Part shown: one piece after another, positions 37,430 through 47,746 of the stretch | How positions within the stretch are numbered: the stretch's first letter is position 1 | How the letters are laid out: every line of letters starts with the position of its first letter | Assembly (NCBI RefSeq): GCF_010725485.1 | Contig: NZ_AP022598.1 | Location: 868,001 to 932,000 of the forward strand | Source: Mycolicibacterium parafortuitum | GTDB taxonomy: Bacteria > Actinomycetota > Actinomycetes > Mycobacteriales > Mycobacteriaceae | Length of the DNA: 64,000 nt | Direction of reading: 5' to 3' | Notes under the pieces: generated by a model | Databases searched by the model: none | Told to the model about the DNA's origin: nothing | Seen by the model: only the letters and a program-made list of their open reading frames with translations | Made by a program: the position numbers and the translations under genes

Positions 37430-38332
37430 ATGGAGGAGTTCGAAACCGTCACGCTGCGTGATCCGTCGTCGGCGCTGACCGCGACCTATGTCCCGATCGC
37501 CGGCATGGTCGCGACCTCGCTGTCCGACGACGGGGTCGAACTGCTCGGTCAGCGCCGCGGCCTGCAGGCCTACGTGTCCAACCACAAGACCATGGGCATC
37601 CCGATCCTGTACCCGTGGGCCAACCGGCTGAGCAGCATGGGGTACGGCGTGGACGGCGCGGTCGTGACGCTGACCCCCGGCACCGGCGGGGTACGCACCG
37701 ATCAGCACGGCGTGCCGATCCACGGCACGTTGGGCGGCTACCGGGACTGGACGGTGACCACGCTGCTGGAGTCGCAGCTGACGGCCGAACTGGATTTCGC
37801 GGCGCGGCCCGCGCTGCTGGCGACCTTCCCGTTCCCGCACCTGCTCACGCTGGACATCACGCTGCGTGACCGCACCCTGACGGTGACGACGACGGTGACC
37901 GCGACGACCGGCGCGCGAGTGCCGATGTGCTTCGGGTTCCACCCGTACCTGCAGCTCCCGGGTGTACCGCGGGCACAGTGGCAGATCGAGACCCCGGCGA
38001 TGCGGTATCAGCCGGTGAACGCGTGGGGCATCCCGACCGGCCGCGTCGAGCAGCGCCCGGCCGCCACCGACGTGTTGGGCGACAGGTTCATCGACGACGG
38101 ATTCGACGAGGTCCCCGAGGGCTCGGTGTTCGCGTTGTCCGGCGGCGGACGCCGCATCGAGGTCCATTTCGACCAGGGCTACACCGCCGCACAGGTCTAC
38201 GCACCCGGCGACGACGATGTCGTGTGCTTCGAGCCGATGGCCGCCGCGACCGATGCGCTGCGCCGGGGCGGCTACCGCGAGGTGCAGCCCGGCGAGTCGG
38301 CGGTCGCACAGTTCCGGATCAAGGTCTCCTAG
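37430..38332 (+). CDS. Aldose 1-epimerase (galactose mutarotase family)
   Basis: A 300-residue beta-sandwich protein of the GalM/YeaD superfamily, interconverting alpha and beta anomers of sugars or sugar phosphates. The catalytic His is in CFGFHPYLQLPG, an early conserved stretch is ILYPWANRL, and a further conserved His is in IHGTLGGY. The general base Glu is probably in VVCFEPMA. It begins 24 bases after the flavohemoglobin gene. The sugar specificity is unknown. Confidence 0.9.
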   Translation: MEEFETVTLRDPSSALTATYVPIAGMVATSLSDDGVELLGQRRGLQAYVSNHKTMGIPILYPWANRLSSMGYGVDGAVVTLTPGTGGVRTDQHGVPIHGTLGGYRDWTVTTLLESQLTAELDFAARPALLATFPFPHLLTLDITLRDRTLTVTTTVTATTGARVPMCFGFHPYLQLPGVPRAQWQIETPAMRYQPVNAWGIPTGRVEQRPAATDVLGDRFIDDGFDEVPEGSVFALSGGGRRIEVHFDQGYTAAQVYAPGDDDVVCFEPMAAATDALRRGGYREVQPGESAVAQFRIKVS

Positions 38333-38340
38333 CCGACAAG

Positions 38341-38407
38341 ACCGCCGGAATTGCATTCCAGCAGAGGAACTTCGAGAAGACTCCTGCCGGAACGCAATTT
38401 CGGCGGT
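38341..38407. repeat. 67-base near-perfect inverted repeat between convergent genes
   Basis: Arms 38341-38359 and 38389-38407 pair over 19 bases with two mismatches (ACCGCCGGAATTGC... against ...GCAATTTCGGCGGT), and pairing continues into the centre around GCAG/CTGC. It sits between the ends of the convergent epimerase and hspR genes. It could work as a two-way terminator, but its length and sequence look like a mobile or dispersed intergenic palindrome. Confidence 0.9.
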
Positions 38408-38414
38408 GAGCGGT

Positions 38415-38780
38415 CTAGCGCTGCTGATTACGCGGCTGCCACACCACCAGCGCGGTGCTCTTGGGCCGCGGCTGGGACCGCAATCGCTCGACCTCGTCGC
38501 TGAGCTCGCGCACCCGCGCCTGCAGCGCCTCGACCTGGTTGGTCAGCTCGATGATGCGTTTGATCCCGGCGAGGTTGACGCCCTCGTCCTGCGACAACCG
38601 CTGCACCTCGCGCAGCAGGTCCACATCGCGCTGCGAATAACGCCGTCCACCACCGGAACTGCGCTGCGGGGTGACCAGGCCGAGCCGGTCATAGGTGCGC
38701 AGGGTCTGCGCATGCATACCGGCCAGCTCGGCGGCCACCGAGATCAGATATGTGCGCGCTTCTTCCTTCCGGGCGGCCAT
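38415..38780 (-). CDS. hspR: Heat-shock repressor HspR (MerR family)
   Basis: HspR represses dnaK and clpB by binding HAIR sequences, with DnaK as co-repressor. This 121-residue protein has the MerR helix-turn-helix and wing (YLISVAAELAGMHAQTLRTY, SSGGGRRYSQRDV) and a dimerisation coiled coil (LTNQVEALQARVRELSDEVERL). ATG 38780 shares one base with the dnaJ stop, so it is the last gene of dnaK-grpE-dnaJ-hspR and is autoregulated through the HAIR sites upstream of dnaK. Confidence 0.97.
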   Translation of the reverse strand: MAARKEEARTYLISVAAELAGMHAQTLRTYDRLGLVTPQRSSGGGRRYSQRDVDLLREVQRLSQDEGVNLAGIKRIIELTNQVEALQARVRELSDEVERLRSQPRPKSTALVVWQPRNQQR

Positions 38781-39964
38781 CAGACATTCCCCGCCCATCC
38801 CGCCCGGGGGTCGAACCCACTAGCGCGCTCGGCCTTGGCGTACGCCTCCAGCGCCTCGGCGGCATCACCTTCGAGATTCGGCGGCACCGCCACCTTCACC
38901 GTCACCAGCAGATCGCCGTGTCCGCCACCGCGTTTCGGAACGCCGCGGCCACGCACCCGCAGGATCCGGCCGTCGGAGGTGCCCTTCGGCACCCGGACCC
39001 CGACCTTGCCTTCCAGGGTCGGGACCGAAAGCGTTGTCCCCAATGCCAATTCGTGGAAACTGACGGGCACACTCACCGTGAGATCGTCCCCGTTGCGGCC
39101 GAACACCTTGTCCGGCCGGACGTGGACGGTCACATACAGGTCACCCGACGGCGCGCCACGCAGCCCGGCCTCACCCTGACCGGCGAGCCGGATACGCTGT
39201 CCGTCCTCGACACCCGGTGGGATCCGCACATTGATGGTGCGGGTACGCGTGGTGACCCCGGTGCCCTTGCACTCCTCGCACGGGTTCTCGATGATCGAGC
39301 CGCTGCCCCGGCATTCGGTGCACGGCTCAGAGAACCCGAACGCACCCTGGTTCCGGCTGATCACACCGGCGCCGTTGCAGTTCGGGCACACCTTCGGGCT
39401 GGTGCCGGGCCGCGCACCACTGCCATGGCAGTTCGTGCACGGCGCCGGGCTGGTCAGCCGAAGCGGCATCGCGACACCCTTGGTGGCCTCCAGGAAGCTC
39501 AGCTCCGTCTCGGTCTCGAGATCGTTGCCGCGCCGCGGCCTGGTCGGGCGCGGCTGCTGTGCGCCGCGGCCGAACAGTCCGCCGAAGAGGTCACCGATGT
39601 TCGCGCCGCCGGCCTGACCGGCGGCGTCGAACAGATCGTTGAGGTTGAACTCCTGGGCGCCGTCTCCACCGAACCCACCGAAACCGCCACCGCCGCCGCT
39701 GAAACGCCCGCGACCGAAGCCACCGCCTGCGAACAGGCGGCGCGTCTCGTCGTACTCCTTGCGCTTGGCGGCGTCGGTGAGCACCTCCTTGGCCTCGGAG
39801 GCGGCCTTGTAGCGCTCCTCGGCCTCGGCGTTGCCCGGGTTCCGGTCAGGGTGGTTGTCGGCGAGGATCTTGCGGGCGGCCCGCTTGATCTCCTTCTCGT
39901 CGGCATCAGAGGCGACGCCGAGCACCTTGTAGAAGTCCTTCTCAACCCACTCACGCTGGGCCAT
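38780..39964 (-). CDS. dnaJ: DnaJ co-chaperone (type I)
   Basis: DnaJ stimulates the ATPase of DnaK and delivers clients. This 394-residue protein has the J-domain (about 10-75) with HPDR, a Gly/Phe-rich linker (GGGFGRGRFSGGGGG), and the zinc centre of four CxxCxG repeats (CTNCHGSG, CPNCNGAG, CTECRGSG, CEECKGTG). The C-terminal substrate-binding barrels follow. This is the DnaJ1 type found in the heat-shock operon. Confidence 0.97.
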   Translation of the reverse strand: MAQREWVEKDFYKVLGVASDADEKEIKRAARKILADNHPDRNPGNAEAEERYKAASEAKEVLTDAAKRKEYDETRRLFAGGGFGRGRFSGGGGGFGGFGGDGAQEFNLNDLFDAAGQAGGANIGDLFGGLFGRGAQQPRPTRPRRGNDLETETELSFLEATKGVAMPLRLTSPAPCTNCHGSGARPGTSPKVCPNCNGAGVISRNQGAFGFSEPCTECRGSGSIIENPCEECKGTGVTTRTRTINVRIPPGVEDGQRIRLAGQGEAGLRGAPSGDLYVTVHVRPDKVFGRNGDDLTVSVPVSFHELALGTTLSVPTLEGKVGVRVPKGTSDGRILRVRGRGVPKRGGGHGDLLVTVKVAVPPNLEGDAAEALEAYAKAERASGFDPRAGWAGNV

Positions 39965-40009
39965 ACCGCGTCACCTCCTTACCTTTTCTCATCTAGATTC
40001 CGTCAATTC

Positions 40010-40635
40010 TCATGATTCTGCGGGCTCTTGCTGCCCGCCGTCGGCATTACCGTCCCCGGACGCGCCGGGCACGGTGTCGACGACACCGACCATCGCGTGC
40101 CGGACGACCTGCTCGCCGACCCGGTAACCGCGCCGCATCACGGTGCCGACCACGGGGTGCGTTCCGTCGCCCTCGTGCTGCACGGCCTCGTGCAGCGCCG
40201 GGTCGAACTCGTCGCCCTCCTCGCCGAAGCTCGAAAGGCCCAGCCCCTCAAGCGCACCGGCGAGTTTGTCGGCAACGGCCTTGAGCGGGCCGCCCTCCAG
40301 GTCACCGTGACTGCGGGCGCGGTCGAGGTCGTCGAGAACCGGCAGCAGCGCGACCAGCGCCGACGCCTTGGCCCGCTCGGCGATCGCCTGCTGATCGCGC
40401 AGGGTGCGTTTGCGGTAGTTGTCGTACTCGGCCTTGACCCGCTGCAGCGTCGCCTTCAGCTCCTCGACCTCGGCACTGTCGGCCGAAGCCGGGCCGCCGA
40501 CGGTGTCGTCGGCGGCCGGGGCCGGCCCACCGGGGGCCGGCTCGGGCGTCGGATTCTCACGCACCTGCCCGGTTTCGGGATCGATGCGCCGCTTGTCAGT
40601 GACGGTAATCGGTTCCTCTACTCGATCCGCGTCGC

Positions 40636-40639
<4 letters not shown>
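40010..40639 (-). CDS. grpE: GrpE nucleotide exchange factor
   Basis: GrpE releases ADP from DnaK. The 209-residue protein has a disordered acidic/proline N-terminus (1-60), a long coiled-coil helix (about 60-105, [20 protein letters not shown]), a four-helix region and the C-terminal beta domain with [25 protein letters not shown] 40639 overlaps the dnaK stop (ATGA). A 45-base gap separates it from dnaJ. Confidence 0.97.
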
Positions 40640-42501
<1,862 letters not shown>

Positions 42502-42533
42502 AGTTACTGCCTCCTGAATAGCTGTTGCCTTGG

Positions 42534-42609
42534 TCTGAGTGCACCGCACTCAAGACTGCTCCTCCCGGCGGTGCCGTGTCAAGCCTAACTTGAGTCGATG
42601 TCACTCAAC
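42534..42609 (-). promoter_or_regulatory. Two HAIR elements (HspR operators) of the dnaK operon
   Basis: Site 1: TCTGAGT (42534-42540), seven bases, ACTCAAG (42548-42554). Site 2: CTTGAGT (42589-42595), seven bases, ACTCAAC (42603-42609). Both match CTTGAGT-N7-ACTCAAG with one mismatch each; a further half-site CTCAAC follows at 42621. They cover the 33-108 bases ahead of dnaK and would also influence the divergent lipoprotein gene. Confidence 0.92.
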
Positions 42610-42697
42610 TTGTCGAAATGCTCAACAGGGTGGGCACGGATTTTGTTCCCGCGTCACTTCCGTCACTTGTGCAACAAACTGCGTAGGCTGGCGATCG

Positions 42698-43243
42698 ATG
42701 AGGACGCGGCTGATCGTGGCGGGAGCGCTCGCATCGGCGGCACTGCTCGCCGGATGCCAGTCCGTGGTGGACGGCACCGCCACCCGCGCCGGTGACACGA
42801 CGTTCACCGAACCCGACTTCCCGACGCCGCGCCCGACCAGGCCATCCTCCCCGGCACCGTCCACCCCGGCCTCGCCGGCGCCGAGTGCGCCGCCCCGGTC
42901 CGGCGGCGAGGTGCTGCGACCGCAGGGTGGCTACGTCTTCATCGAGACGAAATCGGGCAAGACCCGATGCCAGCTCGACGCGCAGGAGGTCGGCTGCGAG
43001 TCCGCGTTCAGCAACGCCCCCGAGGTCGACGGGCTGCCGGCCAACGGAGTCCGCATCAACGCCGACGGTGACCTGCAGTGGGTGCTCGGCAACCTCGGGG
43101 CGATCCCGGCGGTGACCCTGGACTACCGCACCTACTCCGCGGTCGGCTGGACGATCGAGGCCGACGAGATGGGCACCCGCTTCACCAACGACCGCACCGG
43201 CCACGGCATGGCCATCGCGGTGGAGGGCGTCGAGGCGTTCTGA
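42698..43243 (+). CDS. Putative lipoprotein, proline-rich linker
   Basis: A 181-residue exported protein. Signal peptide with lipobox LLAGC gives lipidated Cys20. Next comes a Pro/Ser/Thr-rich linker (about 43-75) and a C-terminal domain of about 100 residues with two cysteines (RCQLDAQEVGCE) likely to be disulfide-bonded, and repeated short strands (TLDYRTYSAVGWTIE). It is divergent from dnaK with the HAIR sites in the shared 196-base gap. Function unknown; typical of mycobacterial Lpp-type lipoproteins. Confidence 0.85.
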   Translation: MRTRLIVAGALASAALLAGCQSVVDGTATRAGDTTFTEPDFPTPRPTRPSSPAPSTPASPAPSAPPRSGGEVLRPQGGYVFIETKSGKTRCQLDAQEVGCESAFSNAPEVDGLPANGVRINADGDLQWVLGNLGAIPAVTLDYRTYSAVGWTIEADEMGTRFTNDRTGHGMAIAVEGVEAF

Positions 43244-43293
43244 GGTCGCCACCGGGGGTTTGACATCCGTCAGCTTCCGGGAACAGCAGGCGG

Positions 43294-44706
43294 GTGCGCA
43301 CCCACGATCTGGTCGTCATCGGCGCGGGGTCGGGAAACATGGTCGTCGACGACCGGTTCTCCGGCCTCGACGTCGCGATCATCGACGACCGCAAGTTCGG
43401 TGGCACCTGCGTCAACCACGGCTGCATCCCGTCGAAGATGTTGTCCTACAGCGCCCAGGTCGCCGACACCGTCGCAGGCGCGGCGGACTTCGACATCGAC
43501 ATCGACGCGGACGTCCACCGACGAGCGCTCGCGCGAGGAGCAGAGCCTCGGCTGCGCTGGACCGCCTTGCGGGACCGGGTGTTCGGCCGCACCGACGAGC
43601 TCGCCGCCGACGGCGAACAGGGCCGCCGCGACAGCGATTTCGTCACCGTCTACAAGGGGCACGCCCGGTTCACCGAACCCGGACGTCTGCGGGTGTCGGT
43701 GGACGGGGACACCGTCGAGGTCGCCGCGGAGCGCATCGTCGTGGCCGCCGGCGGCCGCCCCGTCGTCCCCGACGTCGTCGTCGAATCCGGGTTGCCGTAC
43801 CAGACATCGGACACCGTGATGCGCCTCGATACCGCGCCGGACCATCTCGCCGTGCTCGGCGGCGGCTACATCGCCGCCGAACTGGCGCACGTGTTCTCCG
43901 CCGCGGGAAGCCGCATCACCCTGATCGAGAAGTCCGGCCGACTGCTCGGCGGCCCGCACGACGACACGGTCCGCGATGTCTACACCGAGCTCGCCCGGTC
44001 GCGCTACGACCTGCGCTGCGGCAGCGAGGTCGCCGAGATCACCGGCACCGCAGGAGATCTCAGCCTTCACCTGGACGACGGATCGACGGTGCGCGCCGAC
44101 ATGCTGCTCGTCGCGACCGGACGGCGGTCCAACAGCGACCGCCTCGACGTCGAGAAGGGTGGCATCGACACCCACGAGGACGGTCGCATCGTCGTCGACC
44201 GGCACTGCCGAACCACCGCCGAGGGCGTGTTCGCTCTCGGCGACGTCAGCACCGCCGTCCCGCTCAAACACGTCGCCAATCGGGAAGCCGCGGTGGTCCG
44301 ACACAATCTGCTGCATCCTGACGACCTGCACGCGGTGAGCCACGAGCTGGTGCCCTCGGCGGTGTTCACCCAACCGCAGATTGCGGCGATCGGACGCACC
44401 GAGAAAGACTGCCGCGACGACGGTCTCGACCACCGAGTCGGCCTGGCCCGCTACTCCGATATCGCCTACGGCTGGGCCATGCGGGACGAGAGCGGGCTGT
44501 GCAAGGTGCTGGCCACCTCCGACGGAGAGATCCTCGGCGCCCATGTGATCGGGCCGCAGGCCGCCACCCTGATCCAGATCTTCGTCGTCGCAATGAACTT
44601 CGGCATCCGTGCCGACGAGCTGGCGTCCCGGCCGTACTGGATCCACCCGGCGCTGACCGAAGTGGTGGAGAACGCCCTGATCGATCTCGGAAAGGACCAG
44701 GCATGA
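43294..44706 (+). CDS. mtr: Mycothione reductase-like flavoprotein disulfide reductase
   Basis: Mycothione reductase uses NADPH and FAD to reduce oxidised mycothiol. This 470-residue protein follows M. tuberculosis Mtr closely: IGAGSGN, redox pair Cys39/Cys44 in GGTCVNHGCIPSKM, NADPH fold GGGYIAAELAHVF, and the catalytic HPALTEVVENAL near the end. GTG 43294 is the start. An insertion at about residues 75-87 (HRRALARGAEPRL), absent as I recall in Mtr, is encoded by a palindromic GC-rich block. The stop overlaps the zwf start (ATGA), pairing the reductase with an NADPH source. Confidence 0.9.
   Translation: MRTHDLVVIGAGSGNMVVDDRFSGLDVAIIDDRKFGGTCVNHGCIPSKMLSYSAQVADTVAGAADFDIDIDADVHRRALARGAEPRLRWTALRDRVFGRTDELAADGEQGRRDSDFVTVYKGHARFTEPGRLRVSVDGDTVEVAAERIVVAAGGRPVVPDVVVESGLPYQTSDTVMRLDTAPDHLAVLGGGYIAAELAHVFSAAGSRITLIEKSGRLLGGPHDDTVRDVYTELARSRYDLRCGSEVAEITGTAGDLSLHLDDGSTVRADMLLVATGRRSNSDRLDVEKGGIDTHEDGRIVVDRHCRTTAEGVFALGDVSTAVPLKHVANREAAVVRHNLLHPDDLHAVSHELVPSAVFTQPQIAAIGRTEKDCRDDGLDHRVGLARYSDIAYGWAMRDESGLCKVLATSDGEILGAHVIGPQAATLIQIFVVAMNFGIRADELASRPYWIHPALTEVVENALIDLGKDQA
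43519..43546. repeat. Palindromic GC block inserted in the mtr reading frame
   Basis: GAGCGCTCGCGCGAGGAGC at 43523-43541 holds the perfect palindrome CTCGCGCGAG (43528-43537). It matches 16 of 19 bases of the clpB tandem unit read on the minus strand (GAGCGCTTGCGCGAAGACC). It falls where the protein has extra residues relative to known mycothione reductases, as if a small repeat had inserted in frame. Confidence 0.6.
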
Positions 44707-46109
44707 AGGACGCAGCGGACCCGGTCGTGCTGGTGCTGTTCGGCGCGCGCGGCGACCTCGCGCGCCGCATGCTGTTCCCCAGCCTGTACCGGCTTGCCGC
44801 GGCGGGCCGGCTGCCCGACGACTACCGGATCATCGGGTCCGGCCGATCCTCCCCCGACAGCGCTGACGAGTTCCGGGAGTCGGTGCGCGACGGGCTCTCC
44901 GAATCGGTCAAGGGTTTCGAACAGGACGTCGCCGACACCTTGTTGGAGCGTCTGAGCTTCCAGTCGGCGACCGACGAGGACGGTCACGAGCTCGCCTCGG
45001 CGGTACGTCGGGCCCGCGACGAACTCGGCGAGCGCACCCAGACCCTGATCTATCTTTCGGTGCCGCCGACGGCGATGCAGCCGACGATCGAGATGCTGGG
45101 CCGCGAGGGGCTCGCCGACGACGCGCGCATCATCGTGGAGAAGCCGTTCGGCACCGACCTGGACAGCTCACGCCGGCTCGCCTCGGCCACCGAGGCGGTC
45201 GCCGATGAGCGGAGCGTCTACCGCATCGACCACTTCCTGGGAAAGGAAGCCGTCCAGAACATCCTGGCGCTGCGCTTCGCCAACGGTCTGCTCGAACCCT
45301 GTTGGAACAACCGGCATATCGAATCAGTGCAGATCGACGTACCCGAGGACATCGCACTGGAGGGCCGCGGCGGCTTCTACGAGTCGACCGGATGCTTCCG
45401 CGACATGGTCACCACGCACCTGTGCCAGGTGTTGGGGTTCATCGCGATGGAGCCGCCGGCCACACTGGACGCCCAGGGGCTGCGCGATGCCAAGGCCCAG
45501 GTGTTCTGCGATATGCGGCCGCTGGACCCGGAGCGGGTGGTGTTCGGCCAGTACGCCGGCTACCGCGACGAGGACGGGGTCGCCGACGACTCGGACGTCG
45601 AGACGTTCGTGGCACTGGAGGCGTTCGTCGACAACGACCGCTGGCGTGACGTCCCGTTCTATCTGCGTACCGGAAAAGCGCTGGGCGACAACCGAAGGAC
45701 AGTGACCATCACGTTCCGCAAACCGGCCGGCGCGTTGTTCGGGGCCGACGGAACCCATCGCGACCGGCTGGCACTGGACCTGACCGAGACCCCGACGGCG
45801 GTGCTGGAGCTCAATGTGAAGAAGCCCGGCCCCGACCTGACCGTGGAGCCCGTCGGCTCGGAGGTGCGGTTGAGCGCCGAGCGCCACGAGAACGACGGGC
45901 TCGACGCCTACGAGCGGTTGCTGCTCGACGTGCTGCGTGGAGACCAGACCCTGTTCGCGCGCGCCGACGAGGTGGACCGGCTGTGGCAGGTGTGCCAGCC
46001 GGTCCTGGACCATCCCCCGCGGCCGCACGATTACGAAATGGGCTCGTGGGGGCCCGATCTAGCATTGACGCTGCCCGGTCGGCAAGGCTGGTGGCTGCCC
46101 GATGACTGA
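44703..46109 (+). CDS. zwf: Glucose-6-phosphate dehydrogenase
   Basis: Converts glucose-6-phosphate to 6-phosphogluconolactone, producing NADPH (some mycobacterial types use F420 instead, but this is the NAD(P) family). The 468-residue protein has the dinucleotide loop FGARGDLARR (14-22), EKPFG (146-150), and the active-site signature RIDHFLGKE (174-182) with Asp-His and Lys. GTG and ATG choices upstream lie in mtr; ATG 44703 overlaps its stop. Sequence differs from the usual OpcA-linked Zwf, so it is probably a second or third isozyme. Confidence 0.94.
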   Translation: MKDAADPVVLVLFGARGDLARRMLFPSLYRLAAAGRLPDDYRIIGSGRSSPDSADEFRESVRDGLSESVKGFEQDVADTLLERLSFQSATDEDGHELASAVRRARDELGERTQTLIYLSVPPTAMQPTIEMLGREGLADDARIIVEKPFGTDLDSSRRLASATEAVADERSVYRIDHFLGKEAVQNILALRFANGLLEPCWNNRHIESVQIDVPEDIALEGRGGFYESTGCFRDMVTTHLCQVLGFIAMEPPATLDAQGLRDAKAQVFCDMRPLDPERVVFGQYAGYRDEDGVADDSDVETFVALEAFVDNDRWRDVPFYLRTGKALGDNRRTVTITFRKPAGALFGADGTHRDRLALDLTETPTAVLELNVKKPGPDLTVEPVGSEVRLSAERHENDGLDAYERLLLDVLRGDQTLFARADEVDRLWQVCQPVLDHPPRPHDYEMGSWGPDLALTLPGRQGWWLPDD

Positions 46110-46124
46110 ACCGAAAGGCCGACG

Positions 46125-46748
46125 ATGACCGTTGCACAACGAGAGCGGGCCGCGCTGGTGGCGACGTTCCGCGACACCCCGCCCGACGCCCCGACGTTGT
46201 GCGACGGCTGGGATGTGCGGGATCTGACCGCGCATCTGGTGGTGCGCGAGCGGCGGCTGGACGCTGCCCCGGGCATCCTGATCCCGGCGTTCGCCGGCTA
46301 CACCGAGCGGGTGCAGCAGCAGACCGCCGCATCCACCGACTGGGACGTGCTGCTCGGCCAGGTCGCCGACGGCCCGCCGATCTATTCGCCGTTCAAACTG
46401 CTCGACCCGATCGCCAACGTCGCCGAGATGTTCATCCACCACGAGGACGTACGCCGGGCCGGCGGCGAGTGGGAGCCGCGACCGCTCGACGACCAGACGG
46501 TGTCGGCACTGCGCAGGCCGGTCGCGATGATGGCGCGGATGACCCTGCGCAGATCACCGGCGACCGTGGTGTTGCGCACCCCGCAGGGCGACACCCTGGC
46601 CACCGTCGGTAAGGGCCCTCGGGTCACCGTCACCGGCGACCCCGGCGAGCTGCTGATGTTCGCCGCGGGCCGCGACCAGGCGTGGGTGTCGTTCGACGGG
46701 TCCGCCGACCTGGTGGAGCAGCTGAAAAGCTCCCGCGCCGGGTTGTGA
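46125..46748 (+). CDS. TIGR03085-family DinB-like protein
   Basis: A 207-residue protein of the actinobacterial TIGR03085 group in the DinB/mycothiol-maleylpyruvate isomerase superfamily. The N-terminal half has the helical DinB pattern with DLTAHLVVRERR (His of the metal site) and IHHEDVRRAG (a second His pair). The C-terminal half resembles an SCP-like small domain (TVTGDPGELLMFAAGR). Members may use mycothiol or bind metal. It begins 15 bases after zwf and is likely in the same operon as mtr-zwf, consistent with a mycothiol link. Confidence 0.88.
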   Translation: MTVAQRERAALVATFRDTPPDAPTLCDGWDVRDLTAHLVVRERRLDAAPGILIPAFAGYTERVQQQTAASTDWDVLLGQVADGPPIYSPFKLLDPIANVAEMFIHHEDVRRAGGEWEPRPLDDQTVSALRRPVAMMARMTLRRSPATVVLRTPQGDTLATVGKGPRVTVTGDPGELLMFAAGRDQAWVSFDGSADLVEQLKSSRAGL

Positions 46749-46764
46749 GCCTAGGCTGGTCGTC

Positions 46765-47706
46765 GTGAGCTCAGTGGATTTCCGCATCTTCGTCGAACCC
46801 CAGCAGGGCGCCACCTACGCCGATCAGCTCGCCGTCGCGAAGACGGCCGAGAGCGCGGGTTACTCGGCGTTCTTCCGCTCCGACCACTACGTCGCGATGG
46901 CCGGGGACGGTATGCCCGGCCCGACCGACTCCTGGGTGACGCTGGGCGCGCTGGCACGGGAGACCACGTCGATCCGGCTGGGCACCATGGTCACCTCCGC
47001 GACGTTCCGCTATCCCGGACCGCTGGCCATCTCGGTCGCGCAAGTCGACGAGATGAGCGGCGGCCGGGTCGAATTCGGGCTCGGCGCCGGGTGGTTCGAA
47101 GCCGAGCACAAGGCCTACGCAATCCCGTTCCCGCCGCTGGGTGAGCGGTTCGACCGTCTCACCGAACAGCTGGAGATCCTCACCGGGTTGTGGACCACGC
47201 CCGCCGGCGAAACCTTCGACTACTCGGGGCGCCACTACAGCATCGTCGAGTCCCCCGGCCTTCCGAAGCCGGCGCAGAGCCCGCACCCGCCGATCATCAT
47301 CGGAGGCGGCGGCGCGAAGCGGACCCCGGCGCTGGCCGCGCGGTTCGCCGACGAGTTCAACATCCCGTTCGTGCCGCTCGACACCCTGACCGAGCAGTAC
47401 GCCCGGGTGGCGGCAGCGGTCGAGAAGGCGGGCCGGGCGAAGGACTCACTGACCTACTCGGCGGCGTTCGTGGTGTGCCTCGGACGGGACGAGGCCGAGA
47501 TCGCCCGGCGCGCCGCCGCGATCGGGCGCGAGGTCGACGAACTGCGCTCGAACTCCCCCGCGGTGGGCACCCCGGCCGAGGTCGTCGACAAACTCGGCCC
47601 GTTCCTGGAAGCCGGCGTCCAGCGGGTCTACCTGCAGGTTCTGGACATGTCCGACCTCGACCACGTCGAGTTCTTCGCCGAGCAGGTCGTGCCCCACCTT
47701 CGCTGA
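46765..47706 (+). CDS. LLM-class F420-dependent oxidoreductase
   Basis: A 313-residue luciferase-like TIM-barrel enzyme of the mycobacterial F420 type. Typical pieces: ESAGYSAFFRSDHYV near the first strand, SIRLGTMVTSATFRYPGPLA, RVEFGLGAGWFEAEH, HPPIIIGGGGAKRTPALAARFADEFN. F420 rather than FMN is inferred from these motifs. GTG 46765 is the start, 16 bases after the TIGR03085-type gene. The substrate is unknown; relatives reduce or oxidise diverse lipophilic molecules. Confidence 0.9.
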   Translation: MSSVDFRIFVEPQQGATYADQLAVAKTAESAGYSAFFRSDHYVAMAGDGMPGPTDSWVTLGALARETTSIRLGTMVTSATFRYPGPLAISVAQVDEMSGGRVEFGLGAGWFEAEHKAYAIPFPPLGERFDRLTEQLEILTGLWTTPAGETFDYSGRHYSIVESPGLPKPAQSPHPPIIIGGGGAKRTPALAARFADEFNIPFVPLDTLTEQYARVAAAVEKAGRAKDSLTYSAAFVVCLGRDEAEIARRAAAIGREVDELRSNSPAVGTPAEVVDKLGPFLEAGVQRVYLQVLDMSDLDHVEFFAEQVVPHLR

Positions 47707-47732
47707 GCAGGCAGGCTGCACGAGGTCACGGC

Positions 47733-47738
47733 TACTAT
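47733..47738 (+). promoter_or_regulatory. TACTAT -10 box of a leaderless message
   Basis: TACTAT ends eight bases before the GTG at 47747. The identical hexamer has the same distance to the GTG of the next similar gene (48218-48223), so both probably begin transcription at or next to the start codon. Confidence 0.6.
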
Positions 47739-47746
47739 CAGTGCCC

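Noticed and set aside
36224..38356. A 710-codon frame antisense to the flavohemoglobin and epimerase genes
   Set aside because: It spans two well-supported genes and their gap and has no recognisable protein features.
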